From Candidatus Gastranaerophilales bacterium (lineage in GTDB: Bacteria; Cyanobacteriota; Vampirovibrionia; Gastranaerophilales; Gastranaerophilaceae), in the NCBI GenBank assembly GCA_944323035.1, contig CALUQY010000002.1, forward strand, positions 1-64,000: a stretch of DNA of 64,000 bases, in the 5' to 3' direction. Numbering within the stretch: position 1 is the first letter of the stretch; the number at the start of each line of letters is the position of its first letter. Below, piece after piece: positions 41,828-50,527 of the stretch. Made by a program: the position numbers and the translations under genes. Under the pieces are notes generated by a model, which saw only the letters and a list, made by a program, of their open reading frames with translations, had not been told where the DNA came from and ran no database searches.

Positions 41828-43270
41828 TCAATCACGTTTAACACAACGAATTGGAGCTGCAGCATTACGCTCCGCACGATACAACCTTGCTCCGGAGAGC
41901 ATAGATTGCATCCAACCGACAGTTCTGCCGCTTGCGTCAATTGCAGTTCCGGAAGTCCAGTACCACGTACTGCTTGTCGCCAAATTCCCGATAATATTTT
42001 TATTAACAAACAGAGCAGCTGCTTCATCTTTGTTCGGCAAGCGATACTGGCTGTCCTGCTGCGTACAAACCTCTGCAGCGCTGAGTGTTCCGTCAGAAGA
42101 AGGCTTTTGAGGAGCGGAAGCTGCATCCCGCGCATAAGCCAGCGGCGCAACGACAACACTATCTGTCGGGTAAAATACCGAAATTGTTCCGATATCTTTT
42201 CCGTAAGTATTAGGGCCTTTTTTGCCGTTCAAGTCATATATAAAGTTAGCGCAAAGCCTAACCTGTGTTGCATCCCATGCAATATTTGATTTCAAATCCG
42301 GCTGGCAAAGCGGATTATAATAGACCGCAATACTTTCGCCGTTTGCCGTTTCAAAAGCAGCGGCTTTTGTATCATATTGGTTATAAGAATACGTAACACC
42401 GCAATAAGTCATGCTGGTGATATCAACAAGCTGGGAGTTCAATTCTCCAAAAGTATCCGGAAATGCATCCAGAGTGCTTCCGGCAAGTGTAGTTATTTTA
42501 TCAGGCAGACCACAATCAGATAATTTGTCATAGGAACAAATATTATTTATTTTTAGGACTTTAGAAAGCCCGCCTGTAACAAAGGTTTCGGCGACAGTAT
42601 CAGTAACAGAAGTCGAGCCTGCAGAATCGGTATCTTCCGAGTAAGTTCCGTAACCGTTAATTGCCGGCATAAGTGCAATGGCCTGCGAAAACCGCGCATA
42701 AAGGGCTTTTCTTTGCGTGTTCCAGGTGCGCTCGTTGATGTTACCTGTAAGTGACGGTAGCGTAATCGCTGCCACAACACCGATTATCGTGAGGGATAAC
42801 AATATTTCTGCCATGGTAAAGGCCAAGCCGAGCAGAGCCACGGAACAAGGCTTGCCTTGTGTAGAGTCGAGCGCGCGACGCGGCGTGCCTGAGGCACTTC
42901 CCCGATACGTTGGTAGGTTTTGTCGTAACGTTATAAGACCGGCTTTGCCGGCGCGCTCTTTCGCGCAAGCGCGAGCGTTGGCGTTTGCGTGAGCGAGCGG
43001 AGTGCGGAGTGCTGAAAGCACGTAGGCACGTTTTCCGCGAGTCGAACAAGAAAACGCGAGGCGCAGTACCAACGTTGACTGGATTGCCACGCGGTCTACG
43101 ACCGCTCGCAATGACGAAATTTTGTCACCCTGAACACTTTTCAGGGTCTGGCCAATGTTGGATACCTGCTCGTATTGTGGAACAGATTCCGCATCAAGTT
43201 CAGGATGACAATTATAGGCTTTCGACTCCTCAATTGTGCCTGTTAAGAGAGGCCCCCCCCCCCCCTGCAT
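41828..43270 (-). CDS. Prepilin-like protein with a repeat-derived leader and a poly-G start
   Basis: Open from an ATG at 43270 for 480 residues. The prepilin site A150-FTMAE (Glu at +5) and helix ILLSLTIIGVVAA match the gene at 34842, and the first 60 mature residues are almost identical in protein though not in DNA; the C-terminus has the same module (WYWTSG, VGWMQSM, IRCVKRD). The better start is an ATG at 43295 after GGAAAGGATAGAAG, but with the 13 G present it is out of frame by one; 12 or 15 would connect it. The ATG at 43270 lies against the G tract without a ribosome binding site. The 150-residue leader is repeat-derived. Confidence 0.75.
   Translation of the reverse strand: MQGGGGPLLTGTIEESKAYNCHPELDAESVPQYEQVSNIGQTLKSVQGDKISSLRAVVDRVAIQSTLVLRLAFSCSTRGKRAYVLSALRTPLAHANANARACAKERAGKAGLITLRQNLPTYRGSASGTPRRALDSTQGKPCSVALLGLAFTMAEILLSLTIIGVVAAITLPSLTGNINERTWNTQRKALYARFSQAIALMPAINGYGTYSEDTDSAGSTSVTDTVAETFVTGGLSKVLKINNICSYDKLSDCGLPDKITTLAGSTLDAFPDTFGELNSQLVDITSMTYCGVTYSYNQYDTKAAAFETANGESIAVYYNPLCQPDLKSNIAWDATQVRLCANFIYDLNGKKGPNTYGKDIGTISVFYPTDSVVVAPLAYARDAASAPQKPSSDGTLSAAEVCTQQDSQYRLPNKDEAAALFVNKNIIGNLATSSTWYWTSGTAIDASGRTVGWMQSMLSGARLYRAERNAAAPIRCVKRD
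42821..43252 (-). repeat. Dispersed repeats forming the prepilin leader
   Basis: About 430 bp of GC-rich repeats read in frame. Seen on the plus strand: GGATTGCCACGCGG ... CCGCTCGCAATGAC (43081-43114) and GTCACCCTGAACAC ... GTTCAGGATGAC (43125-43209), the second homologous to 29767-29851. The rest (42840-43080) includes GCGCGCTC-rich inverted segments. Confidence 0.8.
43253..43265. repeat. Homopolymer tract of 13 C (13 G on the minus strand)
   Basis: Lies between the ATG at 43295 and the long prepilin frame. With 13 G the frame from 43295 stops at a TGA shortly after the tract; with 12 or 15 G it joins the 480-residue frame. Confidence 0.85.
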
Positions 43271-43292
43271 TAATTCTTACATTGTGGTTTTT

Positions 43293-43392
43293 CATAAATT
43301 CTTCTATCCTTTCCGGCTTCTCGCCATTATCTAATTGTGGATGTCGCTCAGCGACACTTCTTCATTATGTACCATGTTTTATTATATGTCAA
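43293..43392 (-). promoter_or_regulatory. Promoter and leader of the phase-variable prepilin gene
   Basis: TTGACA (43392-43387), 17 nt, CATAAT (43369-43364), then GAAGAAG, a hairpin TGTCGCT/AGCGACA, and GGAAAGGATAGAAG before the ATG at 43295. It nearly duplicates the left-edge promoter at 271-299. Confidence 0.75.
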
Positions 43393-43399
43393 GCGCAAT

Positions 43400-43428
43400 A
43401 AAAAGGCGGTCTTACGCCCGCCTTTTTC
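43400..43428 (-). terminator. Terminator after lysS
   Basis: Stem AAAGGCGG / CCGCCTTT with a T run on the minus strand, 12 nt beyond the lysS stop. Confidence 0.85.
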
Positions 43429-43440
43429 AATATTTATCTT

Positions 43441-44934
43441 TTACCCTTCTTTTTTCTTTAAAGTCGGGAATGCGATTACGTCACGGATTGACGGTGAATT
43501 TGTCAGTAACATAACAATTCTGTCAATACCGATGCCGAGCCCGCCAGCAGGCGGCATACCGTATTCAAGCGCGGTGATAAAGTCTTCGTCAATTGTCATG
43601 GCTTCTTCGTCACCGTTAGCTTTTGCAAGCGCCTGTGCTTCAAATCTCATTCTCTGGTCTATCGGGTCCGTAAGTTCAGAAAACGCATTTGCTATTTCCC
43701 AGCCGTTTACACGGGTTTCAAAACGTTCGGTCAGCCTGTCATTATCGCGGTGAACTTTTGCAAGCGGCGAAATATCACGCGGATAATCAATAATGTGAAC
43801 AGGCTGAATTAAGCCCGGCTCAACCTTTTCTTCAAAGATTAAATCAAGAACCTGTCCCCAGTTTTCGCACTCATCCGGATTAATACCTAACGATTTAGCT
43901 TTTTCTTTTGCGTCCTCAACCGTAAAGCAGTCCGCGAAATCAATACCGGTTTTTTCCTTAATTGCACCGATCATGGTTTTTCTATCCCAAGGCGGTGTGA
44001 GGTCGATTTCGTGTTCGCCGTATTTAATCTTCATTGTGCCGTTAACTTCCTGACAAACGGTACTGATAAGGTTTTCGGTCAGTTTCATCATTTCGTTGTA
44101 GTCAACATAAGCCTGATAAAGTTCCATCATCGTAAACTCAGGGTTGTGACGGGTGTCAATACCTTCGTTTCTGAAACTTCTGTTAATTTCAAAGATTTTT
44201 TCGCTCAAGCCGCCGACCATAAGTCTTTTCAGATAAAGTTCCGGAGCAATTCTCAGATACATATCCATATCAAGCGTGTTATGGTGAGTAATAAACGGTC
44301 TTGCGTTTGCACCGCCGGCCTGCGGGTGAAGCATCGGGGTTTCAACCTCCAAAAAGCCGCGGGAAGTCAAGTATTCTCTGATTTTTTGGATAATCAAACT
44401 TCTTTTTCTGAAAGTTTCTCTGACTTCTTCGTTCATGATTAAGTCAACGTATCTTTGACGGTAACGGATTTCAACGTCAGTCAGACCGTGATGTTTTTCC
44501 GGAAGCGGAAGAAGTGTTTTAGATAAAAGTTTCAGGTCAGTTGTTTTGATTGACAATTCTCCGCGCGGGGTTCTTCTGACGGTACCGGTAAAACCAACGA
44601 TATCCCCGATATCAATGAGTTTTAGCACCTTCATTTGTTCTTCTGAAACATTTTCTTTGTGTGAGAAAATCTGGATTTTTCCGCTGTCATCCTGCAAGTC
44701 AATAAACATGCCTGTATTACGGATAGCCATAACACGTCCGGCAACGGAATAAACATCAGTCGTTTCTTCACCTGCTTCAAGCTGAGCATATTTTTCCTGC
44801 AAAGCTTTTGCACTTATAGTTTTGTCAAAAGAATACGGATACGGGTTGACCCCTTTGTCAGCGAGATCCGTAAGCTTTTGGATTCTTGTTTGTCTGATCT
44901 GGTTAATTGATGAGTTTGATTCGTGTGTTTGCAC
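43441..44934 (-). CDS. lysS: Lysyl-tRNA synthetase (class II)
   Basis: 497 residues: N-terminal OB-fold anticodon-binding domain (SVAGRVMAIRNTGMFIDLQDD), then the class II core with motif 2 (FRNEGIDTRHNPEFTMME) and motif 3 (GLGIGIDRIVMLLTN). Starts at a GTG eight bases after AAGGAG. Single gene with its own terminator. Confidence 0.97.
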   Translation of the reverse strand: MQTHESNSSINQIRQTRIQKLTDLADKGVNPYPYSFDKTISAKALQEKYAQLEAGEETTDVYSVAGRVMAIRNTGMFIDLQDDSGKIQIFSHKENVSEEQMKVLKLIDIGDIVGFTGTVRRTPRGELSIKTTDLKLLSKTLLPLPEKHHGLTDVEIRYRQRYVDLIMNEEVRETFRKRSLIIQKIREYLTSRGFLEVETPMLHPQAGGANARPFITHHNTLDMDMYLRIAPELYLKRLMVGGLSEKIFEINRSFRNEGIDTRHNPEFTMMELYQAYVDYNEMMKLTENLISTVCQEVNGTMKIKYGEHEIDLTPPWDRKTMIGAIKEKTGIDFADCFTVEDAKEKAKSLGINPDECENWGQVLDLIFEEKVEPGLIQPVHIIDYPRDISPLAKVHRDNDRLTERFETRVNGWEIANAFSELTDPIDQRMRFEAQALAKANGDEEAMTIDEDFITALEYGMPPAGGLGIGIDRIVMLLTNSPSIRDVIAFPTLKKKEG

Positions 44935-45015
44935 TTGTCTTCTCCTTATTTTTTTATTACTCTTAGGACCATCCTAACACAAACAATATGAAAACTCAAA
45001 GTTTCTTCATAAAAT

Positions 45016-45043
45016 TTGCGCGGGGAAATTTTTGGGGTATAAT
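45016..45043 (+). promoter_or_regulatory. Promoter of the asd-fabZ operon
   Basis: TTGCGC (45016-45021), 16 nt, TATAAT (45038-45043), 40 nt before the asd start. Confidence 0.65.
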
Positions 45044-45083
45044 GAGGTAACGGAGTTATAGCTTTATTGTAAAGGGATATAGA

Positions 45084-46100
45084 ATGAGAAAACCGAACTT
45101 AGCAGTCTTAGGCGCAACCGGTGTTGTCGGAAGAGAGATTTTAAACATTATTGACGAATTAAAAATTGATTTTAACACAATCAAATTTTTATCAAGCGCC
45201 AAAAGTGCGGGTTCTGAAATAGAGTTTCAGGGTAAAAAATATGTCGTTGAAGAAGCTAAACCGGAAAGTTTTGACGGAGTAAACATTGTTCTGGCATCTG
45301 CCGGCGGCTCTACCAGCCGGAAGTTTGCACCGGAAATCGTTAAACGCGGCGGAGTTTTGATTGACAACTCCAGCGCGTTCAGAATGGATAAAGATGTTCC
45401 GCTTGTAATCGCTTACGTTAATGATGAAGATTTGAGAAAACACAAAGGGATTATCGCAAACCCGAATTGCTCAACCTCACAGTTAATGCTGGTTTTAAAA
45501 CCTCTACACGAAAAATTCGGGATTAAACGTCTGATTGTATCAACCTATCAGGCGGTTTCCGGCGCAGGTCTGGCTGCGATTAAGGAACTCCGCGCAGATA
45601 CAGAAGCAAACCTTAAAGGCGAGAAGTTTGAAAATGTATGTTTCAAAAAACCGATTTCCTTTAACGTAATTCCGCAAATCGATGTTTTCTGCGACAACGG
45701 CTACACAAAAGAGGAAATGAAAGTCGCAAACGAAACAAAAAAAATTCTTCACCTTAGTGAAGATACACCGATTTCCTGCACTGCAGCAAGGGTTCCGGTA
45801 TTCAACGGGCACTCGGAAGCCGTTGACATTGAATTTGAAAAAGAAGTAACGCCGGAAGAAGTACGTGAAATTCTCAAAAACAGTTTTGGCGTTGAAGTTA
45901 TTGACAATCCTGCAAACTTTGAATATCCGACAACACGTGATGCAAGCGGCAAAGATCCGGTTTATGTCGGAAGGATAAGAAAAAATCTTGCGTTCACAAA
46001 CGGGATTTCACTCTGGTGCGTTGCTGACAATTTGAGAATAGGCGCGGCACTCAACACCGTACGCCTCTGTCAGAAAGTTATAGAAATGGAATTATACTAA
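45084..46100 (+). CDS. asd: Aspartate-semialdehyde dehydrogenase
   Basis: 338 residues. NADP-binding GATGVVGREI (10-19), catalytic Cys129 in ANPNCSTSQ, and GHSEAVDIEF near the C-terminus. It makes the branch-point intermediate for lysine, diaminopimelate, threonine and methionine. First gene of an operon that goes on to lipid A genes; a one-base overlap (TAATG) joins it to rfaE2. Confidence 0.96.
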   Translation: MRKPNLAVLGATGVVGREILNIIDELKIDFNTIKFLSSAKSAGSEIEFQGKKYVVEEAKPESFDGVNIVLASAGGSTSRKFAPEIVKRGGVLIDNSSAFRMDKDVPLVIAYVNDEDLRKHKGIIANPNCSTSQLMLVLKPLHEKFGIKRLIVSTYQAVSGAGLAAIKELRADTEANLKGEKFENVCFKKPISFNVIPQIDVFCDNGYTKEEMKVANETKKILHLSEDTPISCTAARVPVFNGHSEAVDIEFEKEVTPEEVREILKNSFGVEVIDNPANFEYPTTRDASGKDPVYVGRIRKNLAFTNGISLWCVADNLRIGAALNTVRLCQKVIEMELY

Positions 46101-46573
46101 TGGGCCAATTAATTAAACGTGAAAACATAAGAAGTTTTGTAGAAAAATTACAGGCCGGCGGCAAAACAGTTGTCGTCACAAACGGCTGTTTTGACATTCT
46201 TCACGTCGGACACGTCCGTTACCTGCAAAAAACCAAATCCTTTGCGGATTACTTAATCGTACTTTTGAATTCCGACAAATCCGTCCGCGCAATAAAAGGC
46301 GAAGGACGCCCGATAAACACAGAACTTAACCGTGCAGAAATCCTCTGCGCCCTGAGCTGTGTAGATTTCGTTGTCCTGTTTGACGAAAACAGCCCCGCAG
46401 ATTTAATCGACGAAATTAAACCCGATGTCTACACAAAAGGCGCGGATTACAATATGGAAACCCTTCCGGAAGCCGATGTCGTCCGTAAAAATAATATACG
46501 TGTAGAATTCATAACCTTTGTCGAAGGACAATCAACAACAAATTTAATTAATAAAATAAATAATAAGGAGTAA
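46100..46573 (+). CDS. rfaE2: ADP-heptose synthase, adenylyltransferase domain
   Basis: 157 residues with nucleotidyltransferase motif [16 protein letters not shown] and [12 protein letters not shown]. It corresponds to the C-terminal half of HldE (GCT-like, D-glycero-heptose-1-phosphate to ADP-heptose). The kinase half is absent here and must be elsewhere if the pathway runs. Alternatively it adenylylates another sugar or polyol phosphate. Its presence in an lpx operon supports an LPS core role. Confidence 0.87.
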   Translation: MGQLIKRENIRSFVEKLQAGGKTVVVTNGCFDILHVGHVRYLQKTKSFADYLIVLLNSDKSVRAIKGEGRPINTELNRAEILCALSCVDFVVLFDENSPADLIDEIKPDVYTKGADYNMETLPEADVVRKNNIRVEFITFVEGQSTTNLINKINNKE

Positions 46574-46577
46574 AAAC

Positions 46578-47684
46578 ATGAGAAGCTTTTCAGTAGAAGA
46601 AATTACACAAATCGTAGGCGGAATGCTGACCAAGGCTGAATGTCCGACAATCACACAAATTGCTCCGCCGTTACTTTCAGATGAAAACACTCTTGCTCTT
46701 GCTTTGAGTGAAGAAGAAATCGCAAACCTTGCAAAATCTAAAGCAAAAGCGGCGTTAGTACCATTCGGGGTTAACATCAGCGGCTTAACAACTATTGAAG
46801 TTGAAAGACCGCGCCTTGCAATGATGAAATTAATAACCCTCTTCTATGAAGAACCGGCGATTATGACCGGCACAAGCAACATCCACCCGACTGCAGTCGT
46901 TCACGAAACCGCTAAAATCGGACAAAATGTTCAAATCGGTCCGCACGTAATCGTTTCTAAAAACGCAGAAATCGGTGACGGTTCAAAACTTCTCGGCAAT
47001 ACTTATATCGGTAACAACGCTAAAATCGGGAAAAATTGTTTCTTCCACACCGGCGTTAATATCGGCGACCGCGTAAAAATCGGCGACAAAGTAATTCTTC
47101 ATAACGGAGTATCGCTTGGCGCAGACGGTTTCAGCTTTGTAACGGAAAACCCTAACAACATTGAACAAGCACGCAAAGAAGGCGGCATTAAAGAACAAAA
47201 TACCGAACAGGTTATCTTCAAAATTCCGTCAATCGGCTCTGTTGTAATCGGCAATAACGTTGAAATCGGCGCGAATTCTACAATCGACCGCGGAACAATC
47301 GAAAACACCGTAATCGGCGACGACACAAAAATTGACGACCTTGTTATGATAGGCCACAACTGCCGCGTTGGCAAAGGCTGCTTGATCGTTTCTCAAGTCG
47401 GTATCGCAGGAAGCTGTGTAATCGGCGACAGAGTCGTTCTCGCAGGTCAAGCCGGCCTCGCAGATCACATTGAAATCGGAGCGGATTCAATTGTTACGGC
47501 AAAAGCCGGCGTTACAAAAAGCTTCCCTGAAAAATCAATTATCGTCGGTATTCCGGCTGTTCCAAGAAAAGAATTTATCAAACAGCTCAAAACAATGAAA
47601 GACGCTCAGGAAATTATCGCAAAATTCCGCAAAGTTGAACCTATGCTGAATGAGTTCATTGCTGATTCAAAGGAAGAAAAATAA
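46578..47684 (+). CDS. lpxD: UDP-3-O-acylglucosamine N-acyltransferase
   Basis: 368 residues. N-terminal uridine-binding domain followed by a left-handed beta-helix made of many hexapeptides ([43 protein letters not shown]). The catalytic His lies in the GHN motif of the last. It adds the second acyl chain in lipid A synthesis. It starts 4 nt after rfaE2 with AAGGAG and precedes lpxC by 2 nt. Confidence 0.95.
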   Translation: MRSFSVEEITQIVGGMLTKAECPTITQIAPPLLSDENTLALALSEEEIANLAKSKAKAALVPFGVNISGLTTIEVERPRLAMMKLITLFYEEPAIMTGTSNIHPTAVVHETAKIGQNVQIGPHVIVSKNAEIGDGSKLLGNTYIGNNAKIGKNCFFHTGVNIGDRVKIGDKVILHNGVSLGADGFSFVTENPNNIEQARKEGGIKEQNTEQVIFKIPSIGSVVIGNNVEIGANSTIDRGTIENTVIGDDTKIDDLVMIGHNCRVGKGCLIVSQVGIAGSCVIGDRVVLAGQAGLADHIEIGADSIVTAKAGVTKSFPEKSIIVGIPAVPRKEFIKQLKTMKDAQEIIAKFRKVEPMLNEFIADSKEEK

Positions 47685-47686
47685 AA

Positions 47687-48502
47687 ATGATAACGCTTAA
47701 AAAGGAAATCTCAATATCCGGCAACGGTTTGATGAAAAACAAACCATGCACAGTAACCTTTAAACCTTCAAAAGAAGGGAAAATCCGCTATTTTGTAAAA
47801 GATAACGAACCCTTTGAGGCAGCTGTAGAAAACTTGATTTCTACAGATCACTGCGTGACGCTCGGCAAAGGTAAAGCGCGCGTAATGCTCGAAGAACACC
47901 TTTCTGCTGCGCTGGCGCTCTGTGAAATAGATTCACTCGACATCTATATGACAGAAGAAGAAGTGCCTATTTTAGACGGAAGCTCAAAAGGCTGGGTGGA
48001 ACTCTTCAAATCCGCCGGAATTGATAAACCTTTGCTGTACAAACCTAAAAAATACACGGTCACAGAACCCGTTTATTACCTGAATGGCAAAACCAGCCTT
48101 GTGGTTCTGCCGGATGATGACCTTTTTATTTCGTACGCGGTTAATTACGATCATCCGGATTTAAAAAACCGCTGGGTCAACGTTGATTTTAAAAAGCTTG
48201 ACGAAATCCGCGATGCCCGCACATTCGGCTTTTATAAAGATTTAAAAAAATTCCAGATGTTAGGTTTTGCACAGGGGGTCACACAGGAAAACACCGTCGG
48301 ACTGCTTGATGAAGGCTTTACAACCGACCTTCGCTCACAGTATGAGCCGGTTAAACACAAAATCCTTGACTTACTCGGCGACTTTTATCTGACAGGCGTT
48401 AACCCGCTTCATTTAAAAGCGCAAATTCTGGTCAAAGAAGCAGGCCATGCGGTTCACCTGAAAACAGCAAAAATATTAAAAGAGAAGTTAAAAGAAGTAT
48501 AA
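47687..48502 (+). CDS. lpxC: UDP-3-O-acyl-GlcNAc deacetylase
   Basis: 271 residues, shorter than the 305 of E. coli. The zinc ligands are in place: His71 (LEEHLSAALA, with Glu70 as base), His224 and Asp228 (HKILDLLGD), and catalytic His254 (EAGHAVH). This is the committed step of lipid A synthesis. In an lpxD-lpxC-fabZ run as in Cyanobacteria, which often have lpxC-fabZ-lpxA. lpxA does not follow here. Confidence 0.95.
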   Translation: MITLKKEISISGNGLMKNKPCTVTFKPSKEGKIRYFVKDNEPFEAAVENLISTDHCVTLGKGKARVMLEEHLSAALALCEIDSLDIYMTEEEVPILDGSSKGWVELFKSAGIDKPLLYKPKKYTVTEPVYYLNGKTSLVVLPDDDLFISYAVNYDHPDLKNRWVNVDFKKLDEIRDARTFGFYKDLKKFQMLGFAQGVTQENTVGLLDEGFTTDLRSQYEPVKHKILDLLGDFYLTGVNPLHLKAQILVKEAGHAVHLKTAKILKEKLKEV

Positions 48503-48516
48503 AAGAGGAGAAAAGT

Positions 48517-48969
48517 ATGACAGAAGAAATTAAAGAGGAAGTTCTGAGCTTTGATGCCATAGACATTATGAATATGCTTCCGCACAGATACCCGTTCCTT
48601 TTGGTAGACAGAGTAACCGAATGCGTACCGGGTAAATACGACAAAGGCTACAAAAACCTTACCTGGAACGAACCTTTCTTTCAAGGTCACTTCCCCGGCA
48701 ACCCGATTATGCCGGGAGTTTTGCAGCTTGAAGCAATGGCACAATGTTCCGCACCGATTTTAATGACCATGCCGGAATTTAAAGGCAAATTGACATTATA
48801 TGCGGGTGTTGACAACGTACGTTTCAAAAACATTGTCCGTCCGGGCGACAGATTTGACATGGAAATCGAACTTGTAAAAGTCAAAGGCCCTATCTGCAAA
48901 GCCCACGGTGTCGGCAAAGTAGACGGCAAAATCTGCGTAGAAGCAGACATGACTTTCGCACTTAAATAG
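48517..48969 (+). CDS. fabZ: 3-hydroxyacyl-ACP dehydratase FabZ
   Basis: 150 residues with LPHRYPFLLVDRV and the catalytic His58 in HFPGNPIMPGV plus Glu72 in QLEAMAQ. It dehydrates 3-hydroxyacyl-ACP and so competes with LpxA/LpxD for the same substrate, the usual reason for its linkage with lpx genes. The operon ends here at a strong terminator. Confidence 0.96.
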   Translation: MTEEIKEEVLSFDAIDIMNMLPHRYPFLLVDRVTECVPGKYDKGYKNLTWNEPFFQGHFPGNPIMPGVLQLEAMAQCSAPILMTMPEFKGKLTLYAGVDNVRFKNIVRPGDRFDMEIELVKVKGPICKAHGVGKVDGKICVEADMTFALK

Positions 48970-48992
48970 AAAAAACATTAACAATTCAAAAG

Positions 48993-49037
48993 AAAATATA
49001 TACGGGCGTAAAATATTCACCCGTATATATTTTTTAT
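48993..49037 (+). terminator. Terminator after fabZ
   Basis: Perfect 13-bp stem AAATATATACGGG / CCCGTATATATTT with a 13-nt loop, then TTTTATAGG. Confidence 0.88.
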
Positions 49038-49055
49038 AGGGAAAATACTTTAGTC

Positions 49056-49084
49056 TTGACAACCTGCACTAAATTTAGTACAAT
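49056..49084 (+). promoter_or_regulatory. Promoter and operator of the RelE/HigA module
   Basis: TTGACA (49056-49061), 17 nt, TACAAT (49079-49084), with the transcript starting almost at the ATG. The spacer holds the perfect palindrome ACTAAATTTAGT (49068-49079), well placed for autorepression by the antitoxin. Confidence 0.8.
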
Positions 49085-49090
49085 TATATT

Positions 49091-49411
49091 ATGGCAGGCT
49101 ACACTCTTAAAAATTATGTCGATGATGAAGGCAATGAACCAATAATAATCTGGTTAAAATCCCTTGACACCACAACAAGAAAACGAATATTACTCAGACT
49201 CGACAGATTAAAAGACGGCAACTTTGGTGATCATAAACAAATTAACAAGAATTTATACGAATTGCGGTTTATGTTCGGTGCCGGTTATAGAATCTATTAT
49301 ACAATTGAAAATGACACTATAATTTTACTTATAAATGGCGGTGACAAAAAATTACAATCAAAAGATATAAATATGGCATTGAGTATCATAAATAAATTGA
49401 AAGGTATGTAA
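49091..49411 (+). CDS. RelE/HigB-type toxin (addiction module killer protein)
   Basis: 106 residues of the phage-derived Gp49-like / RelE fold: PIIIWLKSLDTTTRKRILLRL, YELRFMFGAGYRIYYT, ILLINGGDKKLQSKDI. This arrangement (toxin first, HTH antitoxin second) is typical of HigBA-like modules. The toxin is predicted to be a ribosome-dependent mRNA interferase. The leader is very short, with no strong ribosome binding site. The antitoxin follows 1 nt after the stop. Confidence 0.88.
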   Translation: MAGYTLKNYVDDEGNEPIIIWLKSLDTTTRKRILLRLDRLKDGNFGDHKQINKNLYELRFMFGAGYRIYYTIENDTIILLINGGDKKLQSKDINMALSIINKLKGM

Positions 49412-49412
49412 A

Positions 49413-49715
49413 ATGAAAAATATTAAAAACTTTGATTTATCGCAAATGATAGAAAACGAACTGAAAACCGATGAAGATATCAAAGAATGGTTATCCCTCA
49501 ATCTGGAAGAATATCTTCAAGACGGTAATCTCAATGCTTTTGTCCGCTCATTGGAATATGTAGTACGCGCCAAAGACAATATATCAAACCTTTCAAGAAA
49601 AACCGGAATTTCAAGGAGTAACTTGTACGCCATTTTTAACGGAGAAGTCACCCCGCAATTTGATACGGTTTTGAAAGTTTTAAAAGAGTTAGGTTATACG
49701 CTCAAAGTTGCATAA
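49413..49715 (+). CDS. HigA-type antitoxin
   Basis: 100 residues. N-terminal toxin-binding region, then an HTH (NISNLSRKTGISRSNLYAIF) ending FDTVLKVLKELGYTLKVA, the C-terminal pattern of COG3636 antidote proteins. It should bind the palindrome in the module promoter. No gene follows on this strand. Confidence 0.9.
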   Translation: MKNIKNFDLSQMIENELKTDEDIKEWLSLNLEEYLQDGNLNAFVRSLEYVVRAKDNISNLSRKTGISRSNLYAIFNGEVTPQFDTVLKVLKELGYTLKVA

Positions 49716-50516
49716 CTATTTTAATATATTTTTCAACTCGCCGTAATAGCCGCTTTCAAGGAGTTCAAAAAATCTGTCCGTGGTTTCCGGCGCCAGCGCG
49801 CGAACCCACTCTTCATCCAGATACAACCCCTCAACAAGCCTTGCAAATAGCTCCGTCGGACGCTCATAATACTTCTTATACCGGTTAATCCGCGCAGATA
49901 CCCGCGCCCCCTTACGCTGCAATGATTTCAATCTTATACACGCAGCAAACGAACGCGGAATTTCCGGGAAATCACGTTCAAGTCCGTCAATCGTAATTAT
50001 CCGCTCTCGATTTCTCCAAAAACCGCCAAGGATTTTTACCCTGTCGTACTTCAAAAGATAACGCGCCTCCGATTTTTTTATAAACCGCTCAAATTCCCGA
50101 AACGGCTTTGAACGCTGAAACTCCGGATAATCCTCTTTTATGATAAGTTCCTGCTTTTTAATCTGCGCCCTGATTTTATCACGCATTTCGTAAAGTTTCA
50201 CCAGCCGCGAGCTTTCATCCACAAACTGCGTCACGCGCACAAGTTCTTTTTTATAAATCGGATTGGAAGAATTAAAAATTCTCTCCAGAGTGCCGCCTGT
50301 CCGGTTTACACCTGCTTCAATACGCGTGTGAATGTAATGCGCGAACTCATGCAAAAGCGTCGGAATAAACCTGTGTTCCGCAACATTTTTAGAAATATCA
50401 ATTCTGTTATTGACAAAAAATCCCTGATGTCCGCGCGCCTTAGTAGAAGTATTAACTTCCAGTCCGAGCGAGCGAAAATATTTGACAAGTGCTTTTTTAT
50501 CGAGTTCCTTTAACAC
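49716..50516 (-). CDS. Putative zinc metallopeptidase
   Basis: 266 residues. HEFAH (His56, Glu57, His60) and a later RPTELFARLVEGLYLD, where Glu may be the third ligand, mark a gluzincin-type site. I do not recognise a specific family. Arg/Lys-rich middle region (about 110-205) suggests nucleic-acid or protein binding. The GTG start follows AGGCGG and lies 11 nt after the FAD oxidase stop, so it belongs to the minus-strand operon with the giant coiled-coil protein. Its stop abuts the stop of higA. Confidence 0.65.
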   Translation of the reverse strand: MLKELDKKALVKYFRSLGLEVNTSTKARGHQGFFVNNRIDISKNVAEHRFIPTLLHEFAHYIHTRIEAGVNRTGGTLERIFNSSNPIYKKELVRVTQFVDESSRLVKLYEMRDKIRAQIKKQELIIKEDYPEFQRSKPFREFERFIKKSEARYLLKYDRVKILGGFWRNRERIITIDGLERDFPEIPRSFAACIRLKSLQRKGARVSARINRYKKYYERPTELFARLVEGLYLDEEWVRALAPETTDRFFELLESGYYGELKNILK

Positions 50517-50527
50517 AAACGCACCGC

